A stretch of 11,305 nucleotides of DNA from Podila epigama (Eukaryota; Mortierellomycota; Mortierellomycetes; Mortierellales; Mortierellaceae), in contig JAAAVE010000464.1 in NCBI GenBank assembly GCA_015679605.1, positions 7,303 through 18,607 on the forward strand. The letters are read 5' to 3'. The notes below the pieces were generated by a model, which was not told the origin of the DNA, did no database searches, and saw only the letters and a list, made by a program, of their open reading frames with translations. Numbering within the stretch: position 1 is the first letter of the stretch; every line of letters starts with the position of its first letter. The position numbers and the translations under genes were made by a program. Below, in pieces: positions 1 through 7,844 of the stretch.

Positions 1-214
1 ACAGCAAACAGACTACCAGCAACCCATTGCCCCGACATGTCGGACGGACACGCACAAGGCAAGATAGACACACAGATAGAAGACCAGCAGGGACAAAGAG
101 TCAAAGTCAAGTGTTCGGTCAATCAGAGAGGGGGACTTCCAAAAAACATTCTTTTTGCTTCTTTTGCCCAAAAAAATTCATCTCATACCGAAAAGAACAA
201 TGATCACGTGCTAT
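1..214. other. 3' flank of the LEA-like gene, no gene seen
   Basis: This stretch lies downstream of the LEA-like gene's stop codon. An ATG-led plus frame from 37 runs antisense into that gene's coding exon and has no recognisable composition, so it is not called. A CACGTG hexamer at 205-210 is expected by chance at about this frequency. The stretch probably holds the 3' UTR and polyadenylation region of the minus-strand gene, but no clear signal is visible. Confidence 0.5.
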
Positions 215-902
215 TTATTTGTCCTTTCCGCCAACAGTTCTCTTCACTGACTCGACAGTCTCTTTGACAAAGTCGCTCACTTTGTGTGCACCCTCCTTCA
301 CCTGGTCCGAAATGGTCTCTTGAACTTCGTCAAGCTCACGCTCTGCCTTGCGCGCTGCCTTCCGTGCCGCATTCGCTGCATCCTTACCATGGTCCTCCAC
401 CTTCTCACCAAAATCCTTCACCCGGTCCTTGGCTTGTTCTGCCCGGTGCTTGGCCTGATCAACAATGTCTTCACCCTTGTCACCAATATCATGCACCTTA
501 TCAGTGACAAACGCTTGGGTCTTGTAGGTGTTGGTGCCCAAAGTGCGGGCCTTGCCCTCGAGATGGTCAATTAACTTTTCACCGTTGCGCTCGAGAGATT
601 CGACAGATTTATCATGCAAATCCTTTAGCTTATTTGTCGAGCGATCGTCTTGCTTGCCATTGACAAAGGAGCTATTTCGATCAATTCATGCAAGACAAGA
701 GAGGGTGAGAATATGTCAAAAGCGTGGTTTACATCTACACATTTTTTGCACGTCTTTTTACGCGGCAGTCTCAGAAAATGGAATAGACCATTGCTCATTA
801 CCTTGAAAACAAACGAGCCTTGTGAGAGAGCACAGCAGGTCCGGGACGAGCTGCAAGAGCAACAAAGAGTGATCGACGTGCGGTATGGCGCAAAAGAGAC
901 AT
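215..902 (-). CDS. mitochondrial LEA-like (group 3 type) hydrophilic protein
   Basis: Two exons, 902-802 and 671-215 (join on minus), give 185 aa. The 130-nt intron starts GTAATG and ends AAATAG, and phase matches (2 nt + 1 nt making AGC). Exon 1 encodes a typical matrix-targeting presequence: MSLLRHTARRSLF, rich in Arg and Ala, with no acidic residue until about residue 42, ending in ARLFS with Arg at -3 for cleavage after about residue 32. The mature part (about 150 aa) is Lys/Glu/Asp/Ala-rich, lacks Cys and Trp, and shows irregular 11-residue amphipathic periodicity (DQAKHRAEQAKDRVKDFGEK), as in group 3 LEA proteins. Exon 2 has no Met codon in frame, so translation needs exon 1. Known LEA proteins of this type protect membranes and enzymes during drying, freezing or heat; that role here is inferred. 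A general amphipathic-helix lipid-binding protein is the alternative. Confidence 0.82.
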
Positions 903-1050
903 GATGTTACTAGTTGAGTATGTACAAAAGATTGGAATGTAGTGTTTGTGTGTGTTTGTGCACGCGTTATGAGTGTTTTTTGATGAAGTGAAAAGTCTGT
1001 TTTTAGTGAAAATCGAGCAGTGATCTCTTTTCTATTTTTTGTTTAGTGTT

Positions 1051-1090
1051 GAAAAGGTTGAAGATGGAAAGGTTGGAAAGGTTGAAAAAG
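1051..1090. repeat. short purine-rich direct repeats (GAAAGGTTG)
   Basis: GAAAGGTTG occurs twice in tandem (1067-1075 and 1076-1084), and a one-base-longer relative, GAAAAGGTTG, lies at 1051-1060. The block is all A/G on the plus strand except for the TT pairs. It may be simple low-complexity drift or a promoter element. Confidence 0.6.
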
Positions 1091-1105
1091 AAAAAAAAAA
1101 AAAAA
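1091..1105 (+). repeat. A15 homopolymer tract
   Basis: Fifteen consecutive A follow the GAAAGGTTG repeats in the divergent promoter. Long A tracts exclude nucleosomes in fungal promoters (general knowledge). The length is also likely to be polymorphic or affected by sequencing error. Confidence 0.85.
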
Positions 1106-1343
1106 GAAAGAAACGGAATTGTGGTGCTCTCTTTTTTATGCCTTCAGCTAACAAAACGCTGACATCATGATGCTGGCATGTTTTTCAAAATTTTGTAGGG
1201 TTTTATGCGATCATAATATGCTGTGTTGTTTCATCAATGCTCATGCGTACCAGCGAGAGAACTGGGGAAAGTGGACCGACCAACATGTTCGCGCATATCG
1301 CCAGGGTATGACATGATATGGTTGTCATTCCCCGTCTGGCAAC

Positions 1344-1362
1344 CCACCTGTCAAACAGGTGG
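1344..1362. repeat. perfect inverted repeat (8-bp arms, 3-nt loop) with E-box cores
   Basis: The arms CCACCTGT (1344-1351) and ACAGGTGG (1355-1362) are exact reverse complements around CAA. Each arm carries a CACCTG/CAGGTG E-box core. A 7-bp direct repeat, CTGGCAA, flanks the hairpin at 1336-1342 and 1367-1373. It lies about 130 bp upstream of the flavin reductase start. It could be a dimeric binding site or a tiny insertion footprint. Confidence 0.7.
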
Positions 1363-1383
1363 ATTCCTGGCAATACGATGTCA

Positions 1384-1393
1384 ATCACGTGAT
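1384..1393. promoter_or_regulatory. palindromic E-box ATCACGTGAT
   Basis: The 10-bp palindrome contains CACGTG, the core bound by fungal bHLH factors of the Cbf1/Pho4 kind. It sits about 100 bp upstream of the flavin reductase start. The hexamer occurs about as often in the window as chance predicts, so only its position and extended symmetry support a role. Confidence 0.35.
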
Positions 1394-1492
1394 CAATATG
1401 AAATGGGCGAAGGGTTTCCTATCCTTGCGTTTTTTAACGATCTGTCGTTTGGGTTCGGTGATCTATCCTTCAGCAACCCATCAACATACATC

Positions 1493-2692
1493 ATGCTCAC
1501 TTTGTCATGTTCATTGACCATTCGTCATACCAGGGCTGCATTCAAGTCTTGTTCACAAGTGCGAAAATATACCCCATGGCATACACACCTTGCATTCCAT
1601 AATAGACCATTGACATCCATGTCATTGCATTCAAATATCTTTTCCGCAGACAACACCCAAAGTAACACAACAACGTGTAGTCACCACCGTCGCCATTTTT
1701 CCATAGTCCCTGTCCTCTCAAAAGACACAGCCAAATCAACGTCAATACCACTCATCACCTCAGTTCCAACTGTCAGCGAACAAGAAGGTATTGATCAGAT
1801 CATGGTTACGCCTGCTCTCTGTGAGAGGGATTTTGTTATTATTATTATTACCCTGATCTGCGCAATTGATAGTGTGATACCGTATGCAATGTTAATGTAG
1901 GTGACAAAACTACTTCCGAGAACTTGAGAAGGGTGCTCCGTAAAGTTCCCTTTCCAGGTAAAAACAAACCGCTGGTCCGATATAAATACATTCTCTCGCC
2001 TTACCTTAATAGCCGACTGACTCTCCAACAATCTTTTTGATTTTGATGTCTGGACTCTAGTGGTCATCGTGTCGACATGCTCTCCAGTTGATCCAACACA
2101 ACGCCGCGGCATCACTGTATCTTCGTTCACGTCCATTTCATTAAAGCCTATCCCTCTGATCGCGTTCTGTGTCAAACTCCCATCACGAGCCTCAACAGCT
2201 TTGCACGAGGCGAACCAGTTTGTGGTCCAGTTTCTAGCGGAAGATCAGATTGCGCATTCTGTCGCCTTTTCGTCTTCAGTAGCACCTCCGAAGGGTGTCA
2301 CTGCCAAACGGATTACTCAGGACAAGGAAATAGAGGCACTCGTCCAGGAAGCGGAGAAGCAGACATTGAACTCAAGCAATGGAGAGACCCGTGCGTCGAC
2401 ACAAACACCACCTGTTGGCAACAACAGTAGTACAAGTAGTAGCACAGATCTGGACCCGTTCACAGTGTTGGGATACGAAACAGACCCCGAGTCGAATCTT
2501 CCAGTGTTGAAAAACACTCTTGGAGCCATACGATGCAAGGCACATCAAGTCCTAAATGTTGGCGATCATGAGATGTGGATCGGTCATGTTGAGAAGGTTC
2601 TCTATGGAGATATCCCTGGTGAGCCAGATCAGGATAGGCCACTATTATACCATGACAGATCATACAGAAAAGTGGGTCGTAGAATTGTATAA
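1493..2692 (+). CDS. flavin reductase-like FMN-binding domain protein
   Basis: Exons 1493-1787, 1901-1957 and 2061-2692 give 327 aa; introns are 113 and 103 nt, and phase agrees at both joins (phase 1). The domain spans about residues 105-325. It starts LRRVLRKVPFPVVIVST, crosses a junction, then has GITVSSFTSISLKPIPLIAF (about 134-153), typical of the flavin reductase-like split barrel (PF01613), followed by PSRASTALHEANQFVVQFLA. The closing strands include DHEMWIGHVEKV (about 286-297) and PLLYHDRSYRKVG near the end. A low-complexity Ser/Thr/Asn-rich insert of about 60 residues (188-247) interrupts the domain. The family reduces flavin with NAD(P)H; substrate and partner are not readable here. 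Exon 1 encodes Arg/Ser/Thr-rich sequence containing HHRRHFS, consistent with mitochondrial targeting. The start is uncertain: ATG 1619 would give 285 aa. The gene converges on the SNARE gene, 125 bp between stops. Confidence 0.8.
1836..1850 (+). repeat. (TTA)5 microsatellite in an intron
   Basis: Five TTA units lie inside the first intron of the flavin reductase-like gene. Simple repeat with no evident function. Confidence 0.8.
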
Positions 2693-2817
2693 AGAGACAT
2701 TGTCGTGTGTCATGAACTGCATGTATTAAGTGGTAATATAGTATGTACTTTGTGAGAAGAGCAAGGAAAAAATGGGACAATTCTATGATACAGGAGGATG
2801 TTTGGAAGTGTCCAAGA
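2693..2817. other. convergent 3' intergenic region
   Basis: This 125-bp gap separates the stop codons of the converging flavin reductase-like and SNARE genes. No canonical AATAAA was found on either strand. The two 3' UTRs are likely to overlap, given the short gap. Confidence 0.5.
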
Positions 2818-3502
2818 TCATTCTGGAGAGTTGGTCCTGTTGAGGATAAAGTAAACGATGAAGAACAACACGACGATGGCACCGACCATCCAACACATAC
2901 TCTTGCCCAGCTGTTGTGACGCCATCACATTCAGTTTCTTGATTGTGTTGCCAAAACTCGTCCCAAAGTTCTCAAACGAGTTTGTCTATGATGACGGAGA
3001 AAGTTGAATGAGGTTATCAATGTTTTTGTCAAGTCAAACAAGGGAGGACCAAGCTCTAGACCTGCAGTCAAACTTACGTTCTGATCGAGTAAGGCATGTT
3101 GTCCATGTACTTCGTTATGGATATCAAGTGTGATCTAGTAAAAAAAGGGTAAAGAAAGGACAAATCCATTTAACAATCTCTTCTAAATGTGCTCGTTCGT
3201 ATTACTTTCATACCAACTAGGCCCCCAATCGCTTACTTTATTCAAGGCCGACACTTTGGAAGCAAGTTCCTCCATACGAAGGTCGTTCTGTTGCTCATAC
3301 AAGAGAGCAGTTTGTTGCTCCCTGTCACGATTGAAACTGTTGCTTCCATGAGAGGAGGAGGAAGAACCTCCAAAGAGATCTGATCTTGTCTGGTTGTTAT
3401 TCTTCCTGTGGTACAGATGGGTCAAAAGAGATTAGTTGATGTCTCCATCGACATGCAGCTCTTTGTTGTGCTGACATTTAAAAGAATAAAGACTTGCCAC
3501 AT
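2818..3502 (-). CDS. Bet1/Sft1-family Qc-SNARE, tail-anchored
   Basis: Exons on minus are 3502-3498 (5 nt of coding sequence), 3405-3237, 3134-3078 and 2985-2818, giving 132 aa. The N-terminus (about 1-30) is Asn/Ser-rich and begins MWKNNNQTRSDLFGG. The SNARE coiled coil runs about 45-102: MEELASKVSALNK, then ITLDIHNEVHGQHALLDQN (59-77), then SFENFGTSFGNTIKKLNVMA. Gln76 in LLDQN is a possible zero-layer residue, not certain. One C-terminal membrane segment covers about 107-125, followed by seven residues, the usual tail-anchored layout and size. Introns 2 and 3 have GTAAGC and GTAAGT donors. Intron 1 fits only as GC-AG (GCAAGT at 3497-3492, AG at 3407-3406, branch CTAAT). No ATG lies in frame with exon 2 before an upstream stop, so this tiny first coding exon is the best start found. 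Such SNAREs act in ER-Golgi or intra-Golgi fusion; the LASKV start of the motif leans to the Sft1/GS15 side, but Bet1 cannot be excluded. Confidence 0.83.
3406..3497 (-). other. probable GC-AG intron of the SNARE gene
   Basis: On minus, the 92-nt intron begins GCAAGT, the classic GC-AG donor, and ends ACCACAG. A CTAAT branch-like motif lies about 35 nt before the acceptor. Joining the preceding ATGTG to the following G makes ATG TGG and continues in frame as KNNNQTRSDLF. No GT donor in the 168 bp up to the neighbouring gene gives an ATG in this frame. Confidence 0.6.
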
Positions 3503-3670
3503 GGTAGGGGGGATGTGTTTATTTGTCGTGTAATTGTATTAGCAACGTTGATTAGCTTGAAGATGAATAGAAGGAATGCCAAGAATGGGAAGGAGAAGAA
3601 AAAAGTGTGAACTGGTTCAAAAAATGATTGCTCGGCGTAGCTTTTTGTGTCTCTTGTGGTCACAAAAGGG
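3503..3670 (-). promoter_or_regulatory. intergenic promoter of the SNARE gene
   Basis: These 168 bp lie between the stop of the deubiquitinase gene and the proposed SNARE start, both on minus. The stretch is pyrimidine-rich on the minus strand with AT-rich patches. It must hold the SNARE promoter and 5' UTR and the 3' end of the upstream transcript. No named element was recognised. Confidence 0.45.
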
Positions 3671-6600
3671 TCAAAGGTTTGAGAGCTCCCGATTGATCAA
3701 GCCCGCATGTGCCACGACAGCCACCGTGCGCCCTGTTTGACGCAGGAAGAGCATATAAGGAGTGTCTGCTCGGTTGTTCTGCACTGCTTGCTGCATGCCC
3801 TCGAAAGAGGACAAATTAATGCTCGTGTCGTTGTAGAGTAGCCACGCGCCCTCTGTGCCTTGTTCTTTAACATACGTATAGTAGTGACCATGGTTTGCAG
3901 ACTTGCCCGAGTGAACCACAGCTGCGTACAACTCATACTCTTGAGCCTCACGGCTGTCATGCACCCGAACATGGATATTCTCTGAGAGACGAATCTGAAA
4001 GCGTGTAATCAATCTATCGTTAGTAGATTGTTCGCTAACTTTTTGTTTCGTTGCCGCCAAGAGTCAAGGTTATCTTAAAAACTTACAGGAGTGTCCACTT
4101 TGACCCGTCTTGACCTCTTGGTGTCAAACTCGAAGCGATTCAAGGATAAAATGAGGTTCTTTGGCAAAGTGTCAAGCATCGTGAACTAGCCAGAGGGCAA
4201 TAATCACGCGTCAGTAACAGAAAGTTCCTCCTTTTTTTTCAATAGCCGTTGTAGTTTTCACACATTAGCAGCACTGTGTTACCCGTTTTGCCGATTGGAG
4301 CGACTGACACTTGTCACAATAATATGGATTGTTATTCTCCTTTGAAAGGGTTTCTTGCGACGGAAATATGTCGACGAGCGACTGCAAGTCTGTTTGTTCT
4401 ACAATAAGGAAAGGTGTGATTTGACAATGGTAAGCCTCTGCACTGGAATAGGCAGAATGACAGAGGTATTTTCTTTTTCTCGTTTCGAGCCTACCTGATA
4501 CCGAAAGTGGTATTGTCAGATCATAAAACTCTTCCTATGAATGAAAAAGAACAACAAAAACGGTTAGGCAATGTCCTTACAGACTTTCATATGAAAACAC
4601 AAGTTCTTGGAGAGTACCTTTTTGGACGATACGTTGCCACAAGCGCCGCACTTGATTTGGTTGACCATGGTGCCATGAAAAGAAGAAAGTGATGCCTTGG
4701 ATAGTGGGTCTTCACCTTCGAGTTGGCTGAACAATATTCTATCATGTAGTGAAAATGTAGAAATGGGTATGTTTTTTTTTGTTCATCATAGCATTTATAT
4801 GATAAAGCATCTAACCATATATCAGAGCACCCAGCTTACTTTGTAAACTCTGTGGCATCTTGCTGATGTCCGTCATTCAACCAGTCTGGGAGTGCCTTGT
4901 AGAGCATTGAAGGTGTAAAGACAGACAGTCGAGAGGTAGAAAGTCCAACAAAGGTCTCTCTCAGTTTTGTTGTCATAACCTTTGATGAATGGACTCTGAA
5001 AAGTAGGTCGTACAAAAACTTGACACGAGTGAGCGATTGAGCAAACATTCTGACCAAAACACGTTTTTTTTTCCTTTGGTCGAAAACGTGCATCATACCG
5101 TGTAGTGTTATTCAAGATGGCATCCTTGAATTCTAGAGAACAATATAATGCCTGAAGTGCACTGTTCATAAAGCACGAGTTGCCTAAGTTCACCAGACCG
5201 ACTTTCCCAAGGGGCTGAGTAAACTTTGGTCGGACCCTTGTGCTGGCTGATGTACCTATTGCGAAGATTCAGCGAAAGCAAAAGAAAATTTTCTGTCAAT
5301 GCACAAAGCAGGGGATGAAAAAAGAAAATGTAGAGAATGAAGGTTGCTTGTAGGATACTTTGAATTTGTAGCGACTTTTTCCAAGAGTTTTCTTTTATCG
5401 TCTGTAAAGCTTCAAGTCGTGAGACGGCTGGCTATTTACATAATAACAATGAAAAGCAAGTGAGTGAGGAGTGTAACAAAAGATATACAAAAAGAGCGAG
5501 AATCACTTACCAATTGAAGAATGGCTCGCGCCTTGGAAACCTTGCTTTCAATCTCGCCATTGTCTCCAAAGTGAATTGACAGAGTCTGCGCAAGATGGCA
5601 GACTTGCGTGGCAAACGCCAAGTCTTCCTAAAATACCAAGGTTGGCGGATATAAGCTGACCGCGTTGTTGTACTTCTTTTGGACATAATCATTACAGTTA
5701 TGCATACGCAAACCATGTTCATTTCATATCTTACTGGTTTCCGACATATCATGAGCAGCGGTATGAGACCCTGTACAATATTGTTGAACAGCTTGGGAGA
5801 GTGACTATAGCCCAGCAGGAGAAACTGGAGAACAGCAAGCGCGTCATTTCGGCGATGTTTGAATGCAAGCGTCCTAGCAACTGTTCGGAACAGACCATTA
5901 GAGATGTTCATGATGGAAGTTGAAGAGCACGCTGTTACAAGCATGGGATACAAAAAGTATAGGTTGATTACCTTTGTATGCATTTTCGTCTGCTAGGTCG
6001 CGGAGCATCATAGACTCACCGCGGGATGCCAGGCTCTCCATCAAAGCAACAATCCAAGTCCCTAAAAGTACAATCCAAGGGTTACGAATTTGTCTCGAAA
6101 AACAAAAGTGCATGTCCCTTCGTCTTTTGTCCTTACCTATGCCTTGCATATCTTGAGTAACGAGCCAATTGATGAGACGTTGAATGGTAAACCTCAGGCG
6201 CCAGAGTACGAGTGAGTCCAGATTCTGCACGAACGGGTCCACGACTTTTCATGATATATGTCATACGTTAATTAAGGCAATTATTACACTATAGATGTAC
6301 AATGCACAAGGGAGATTGTAAAAAGGAGTGTGAGGGTACCTGATGTATAGGTGTCTGGAACAGCTTGAAGGAGGTGTCCAATGGCAAGTGAACACTCCGT
6401 ATTGTCGTCAGAGAGATGAAGGAATATCAGAGGCATTGTCAAGAATACGTTATCTGGGCTAAGGAATACAGATTGCGTATGTGTGTATTCGTTAGTTACA
6501 AAGGTTGCTTCTGTTGAGATTCTCTCACAGGGATTGAACCACATTCTTACCCAGTGTCCCAACATGCTTTCAACAGCTGTATCACGCTTTTGGAGGGAGG

Positions 6601-7631
6601 CTCATCAGTCTTCACAGGAGAGCTGGATGTAGGTATAGACATGGTGGCCAAGTGGTCTACAAGAAACTATACATTGGTTATGAGTGTCCTGAGAGCGTCT
6701 TAGTTGTGTTTATCACTAAGAGTGTATTCAACTTGGTAAAGTCTGCACATTCAATATTCTTACCTCAATATAGGCGCTCATAGAGAGCGGCCTTGTCTCA
6801 GGCAAGCTTGTAAACATGGCAATGAAGACACCCTTTCATCGTAACAAGTGGCATCCAGGGTTAGTCGTAGTTGTATGGGAAGAGTATGAGGAAACCCCGG
6901 GCTGTGTTTTCAGTACCTGAACTGCGACATCAAGCTTTTCATCCGAGTGCAAGCATTTTTCCTCGGCAAACTTTTGAAGCATCTCAAAGTCCAGGGCAAC
7001 TTGTTCTTTCTCATCATCTGTGATAGCAAGAGCTATAAAAATGAGGACAAATTTGTAAGACTCTGTACAGATTTCTCTCTCCTGTTGTCAGCGCTCTCAT
7101 TCGTACCTGACTTCTTTTTCATTATCGAGATTATAGTGGCAATATTCCTAAAGTATTCTGGATTCTGGAGTCGAAGCAATGTCAAATGTCACTGTCAATG
7201 CTGTGTTAAAGCCATCACGTCTTCTTTTGTGATACCTTTTCACAAGTCATTACCGTATGCGTGTTGTTGATGATTTGCTTTAGCCAGGTCGTATTAAACC
7301 GTGACCAACAGAGATTCCGATGAGACGAACAAAGAGATGTGATGATGCGGTCACCGCTTTGAGCTTCTAACATTGTCCTTGACTAGTAAAGCGTTTTTTT
7401 GGTGAGATGATCCATCCATACGTCTAGTTATCTGATCCAATGCAGCGAAACACGACACGCACGCCTGGGAGGCCATACTTTGGTTCGGAGGTCTATTCCC
7501 AGATCCAAAAGCACCATAGCATCCTGGGTTGATAAAGAAGCTGTTCCAGTAAGGAGCTTGCCAATAGCTGCATTCTTTACAGTATCTGTAAGAGTTGGCT
7601 GATCAAGTACGCGCCTTATAATTGTCTCCAT
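3671..7631 (-). CDS. USP35/USP38-like ubiquitin-specific protease (deubiquitinase)
   Basis: Minus exons: 7631-7479, 7382-7254, 7164-7107, 7032-6917, 6832-6764, 6666-6551, 6458-6340, 6244-6137, 6061-5972, 5880-5735, 5627-5511, 5431-5359, 5255-5099, 4995-4840, 4738-4618, 4534-4495, 4398-4283, 4185-4087, 3994-3671. They sum to 768 aa with every phase matched. Residues about 1-430 are helical and lack Cys-box features; METIIRRVLDQP and the HSP-containing segment LLLGYSHSPKLFNNIV resemble the N-terminal helical-repeat region of USP35/USP38. The C19 domain starts GLVNLGNSCFMNSALQALY (nucleophile about Cys459), then DGHQQDATEF. Two CxxC pairs (CGAC about 566-569, CDKC about 617-620) form the zinc-binding fingers. 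The His box SGKSANHGHYYTYV (His about 698) and LLYNDTSI (Asp about 717) complete the triad, so it should be active. The enzyme removes ubiquitin from proteins; targets are unknown. It is divergent from RAD17 across 213 bp. The start at 7631 is chosen because it matches the family N-terminus. Confidence 0.88.
5881..5971 (-). other. deubiquitinase intron 9 with two in-phase acceptors
   Basis: From donor GTAATC at 5971, two acceptors keep the reading frame: AG at 5933-5932 (a 40-nt intron) and AG at 5882-5881 (91 nt). They differ by 51 nt, or 17 residues. The longer intron is preferred: it matches the 74-107 nt range of the other introns, has a CTAAT branch-like motif about 20 nt before the acceptor, and joins conserved-looking helical sequence directly. 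Confidence 0.55.
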
Positions 7632-7764
7632 TGAAAAAAGATTCCGAATGCACAAGTTCGCGAGTTGGTTGAACACCCATAAAAAAAAAGGTTCTGGCTC
7701 TTACGCCCAAAAGCAATGTGTAGCACGTGACAACCATTGTTAACGCCCTTGTACACTCGTTTGA

Positions 7765-7769
7765 CCAAT
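7765..7769 (+). promoter_or_regulatory. CCAAT box
   Basis: CCAAT lies about 75 bp upstream of the RAD17 start codon and 7 bp from the E2F-like site. Heme-activator/NF-Y type complexes bind CCAAT in fungi. The pentamer is short, so support is positional only. Confidence 0.35.
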
Positions 7770-7775
7770 GCAACA

Positions 7776-7786
7776 TTTCGCGCCAA
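7776..7786 (+). promoter_or_regulatory. E2F-like site TTTCGCGCCAA
   Basis: The 11-mer matches the E2F/DP consensus TTTSSCGC plus the CCAA tail. It sits 59 bp upstream of the RAD17 start and 143 bp upstream of the deubiquitinase start. Replication and checkpoint genes are common G1/S targets, and early-diverging fungi are known to keep E2F-type factors. G1/S control here is an inference. Confidence 0.5.
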
Positions 7787-7844
7787 TTTTCATCTCCCCC
7801 CATTCCACCATTGAAATCCAGTTTCCTTGTAGGACATTGCCTTC

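Larger units (their letters stand above)
903..1492. promoter_or_regulatory. divergent intergenic promoter region, LEA-like / flavin reductase-like
   Basis: About 590 bp separate the start codons of two genes read in opposite directions, so both 5' UTRs and promoters must lie here. Visible content: a GT-rich stretch near 942-965, a purine-rich run with repeated GAAAGGTTG at 1051-1090, an A15 tract at 1091-1105, a perfect hairpin at 1344-1362 and a CACGTG E-box at 1386-1391. No convincing TATA box was identified. A plus-strand frame from 1223 runs through the right part into the flavin reductase exon, but residues before 1493 show no conserved character. Confidence 0.6.
7632..7844. promoter_or_regulatory. 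divergent promoter, deubiquitinase / RAD17
   Basis: Only 213 bp separate the start codons of the minus-strand deubiquitinase and plus-strand RAD17, so the promoters must overlap. The region holds an E2F-like site (7776-7786), a CCAAT pentamer (7765-7769), a CACGTG hexamer (7724-7729) and an A-rich tract near 7680. A GTG-led extension of the deubiquitinase frame reaches 7676 but has no ATG. Confidence 0.65.

Noticed and set aside
37-267. ATG-led plus frame of 76 aa at the left edge.
   Set aside because: It overlaps the 3' end of the LEA-like coding exon antisense and has no domain or conserved feature.
284-574. Hydrophobic plus-strand frames opposite the LEA-like gene, up to 96 aa, looking like a Leu/Cys-rich membrane protein.
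   Set aside because: They are the antisense of Lys/Glu/Asp-rich codons, which read as Leu/Phe/Val on the other strand. The minus gene has a presequence, a phase-matched intron and LEA composition.
627-662. A minus-strand ATG opening an 11-codon frame (MASKTIARQIS) just before the LEA body, at first read as an upstream ORF.
   Set aside because: It lies inside exon 2 in another frame; the true frame reads NGKQDDRSTNKLKDLHDK and joins the presequence exon.
1223-1492. Upstream part of a long plus frame running into the flavin reductase exon, which could extend that protein by 90 residues.
   Set aside because: The residues look random, the stretch contains the hairpin and E-box, and the ATG at 1493 already precedes a plausible targeting segment.
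1795-2175. Minus-strand frame of 126 aa opposite the flavin reductase gene.
   Set aside because: It spans both introns and a conserved exon of the plus-strand gene and has no recognisable motif.
5898-6242. Continuous minus frame of 114 aa reading through two introns of the deubiquitinase.
   Set aside because: It runs to a stop soon after the exon 9 donor. Splicing at GTAAGG and GTAATC donors with matching phases restores the family sequence instead.
205-7729. Three CACGTG hexamers (205-210, 1386-1391, 7724-7729) as a shared regulon signal.
   Set aside because: About three are expected by chance in a window of this length. Only the palindromic one at 1384-1393 is listed, with low confidence.
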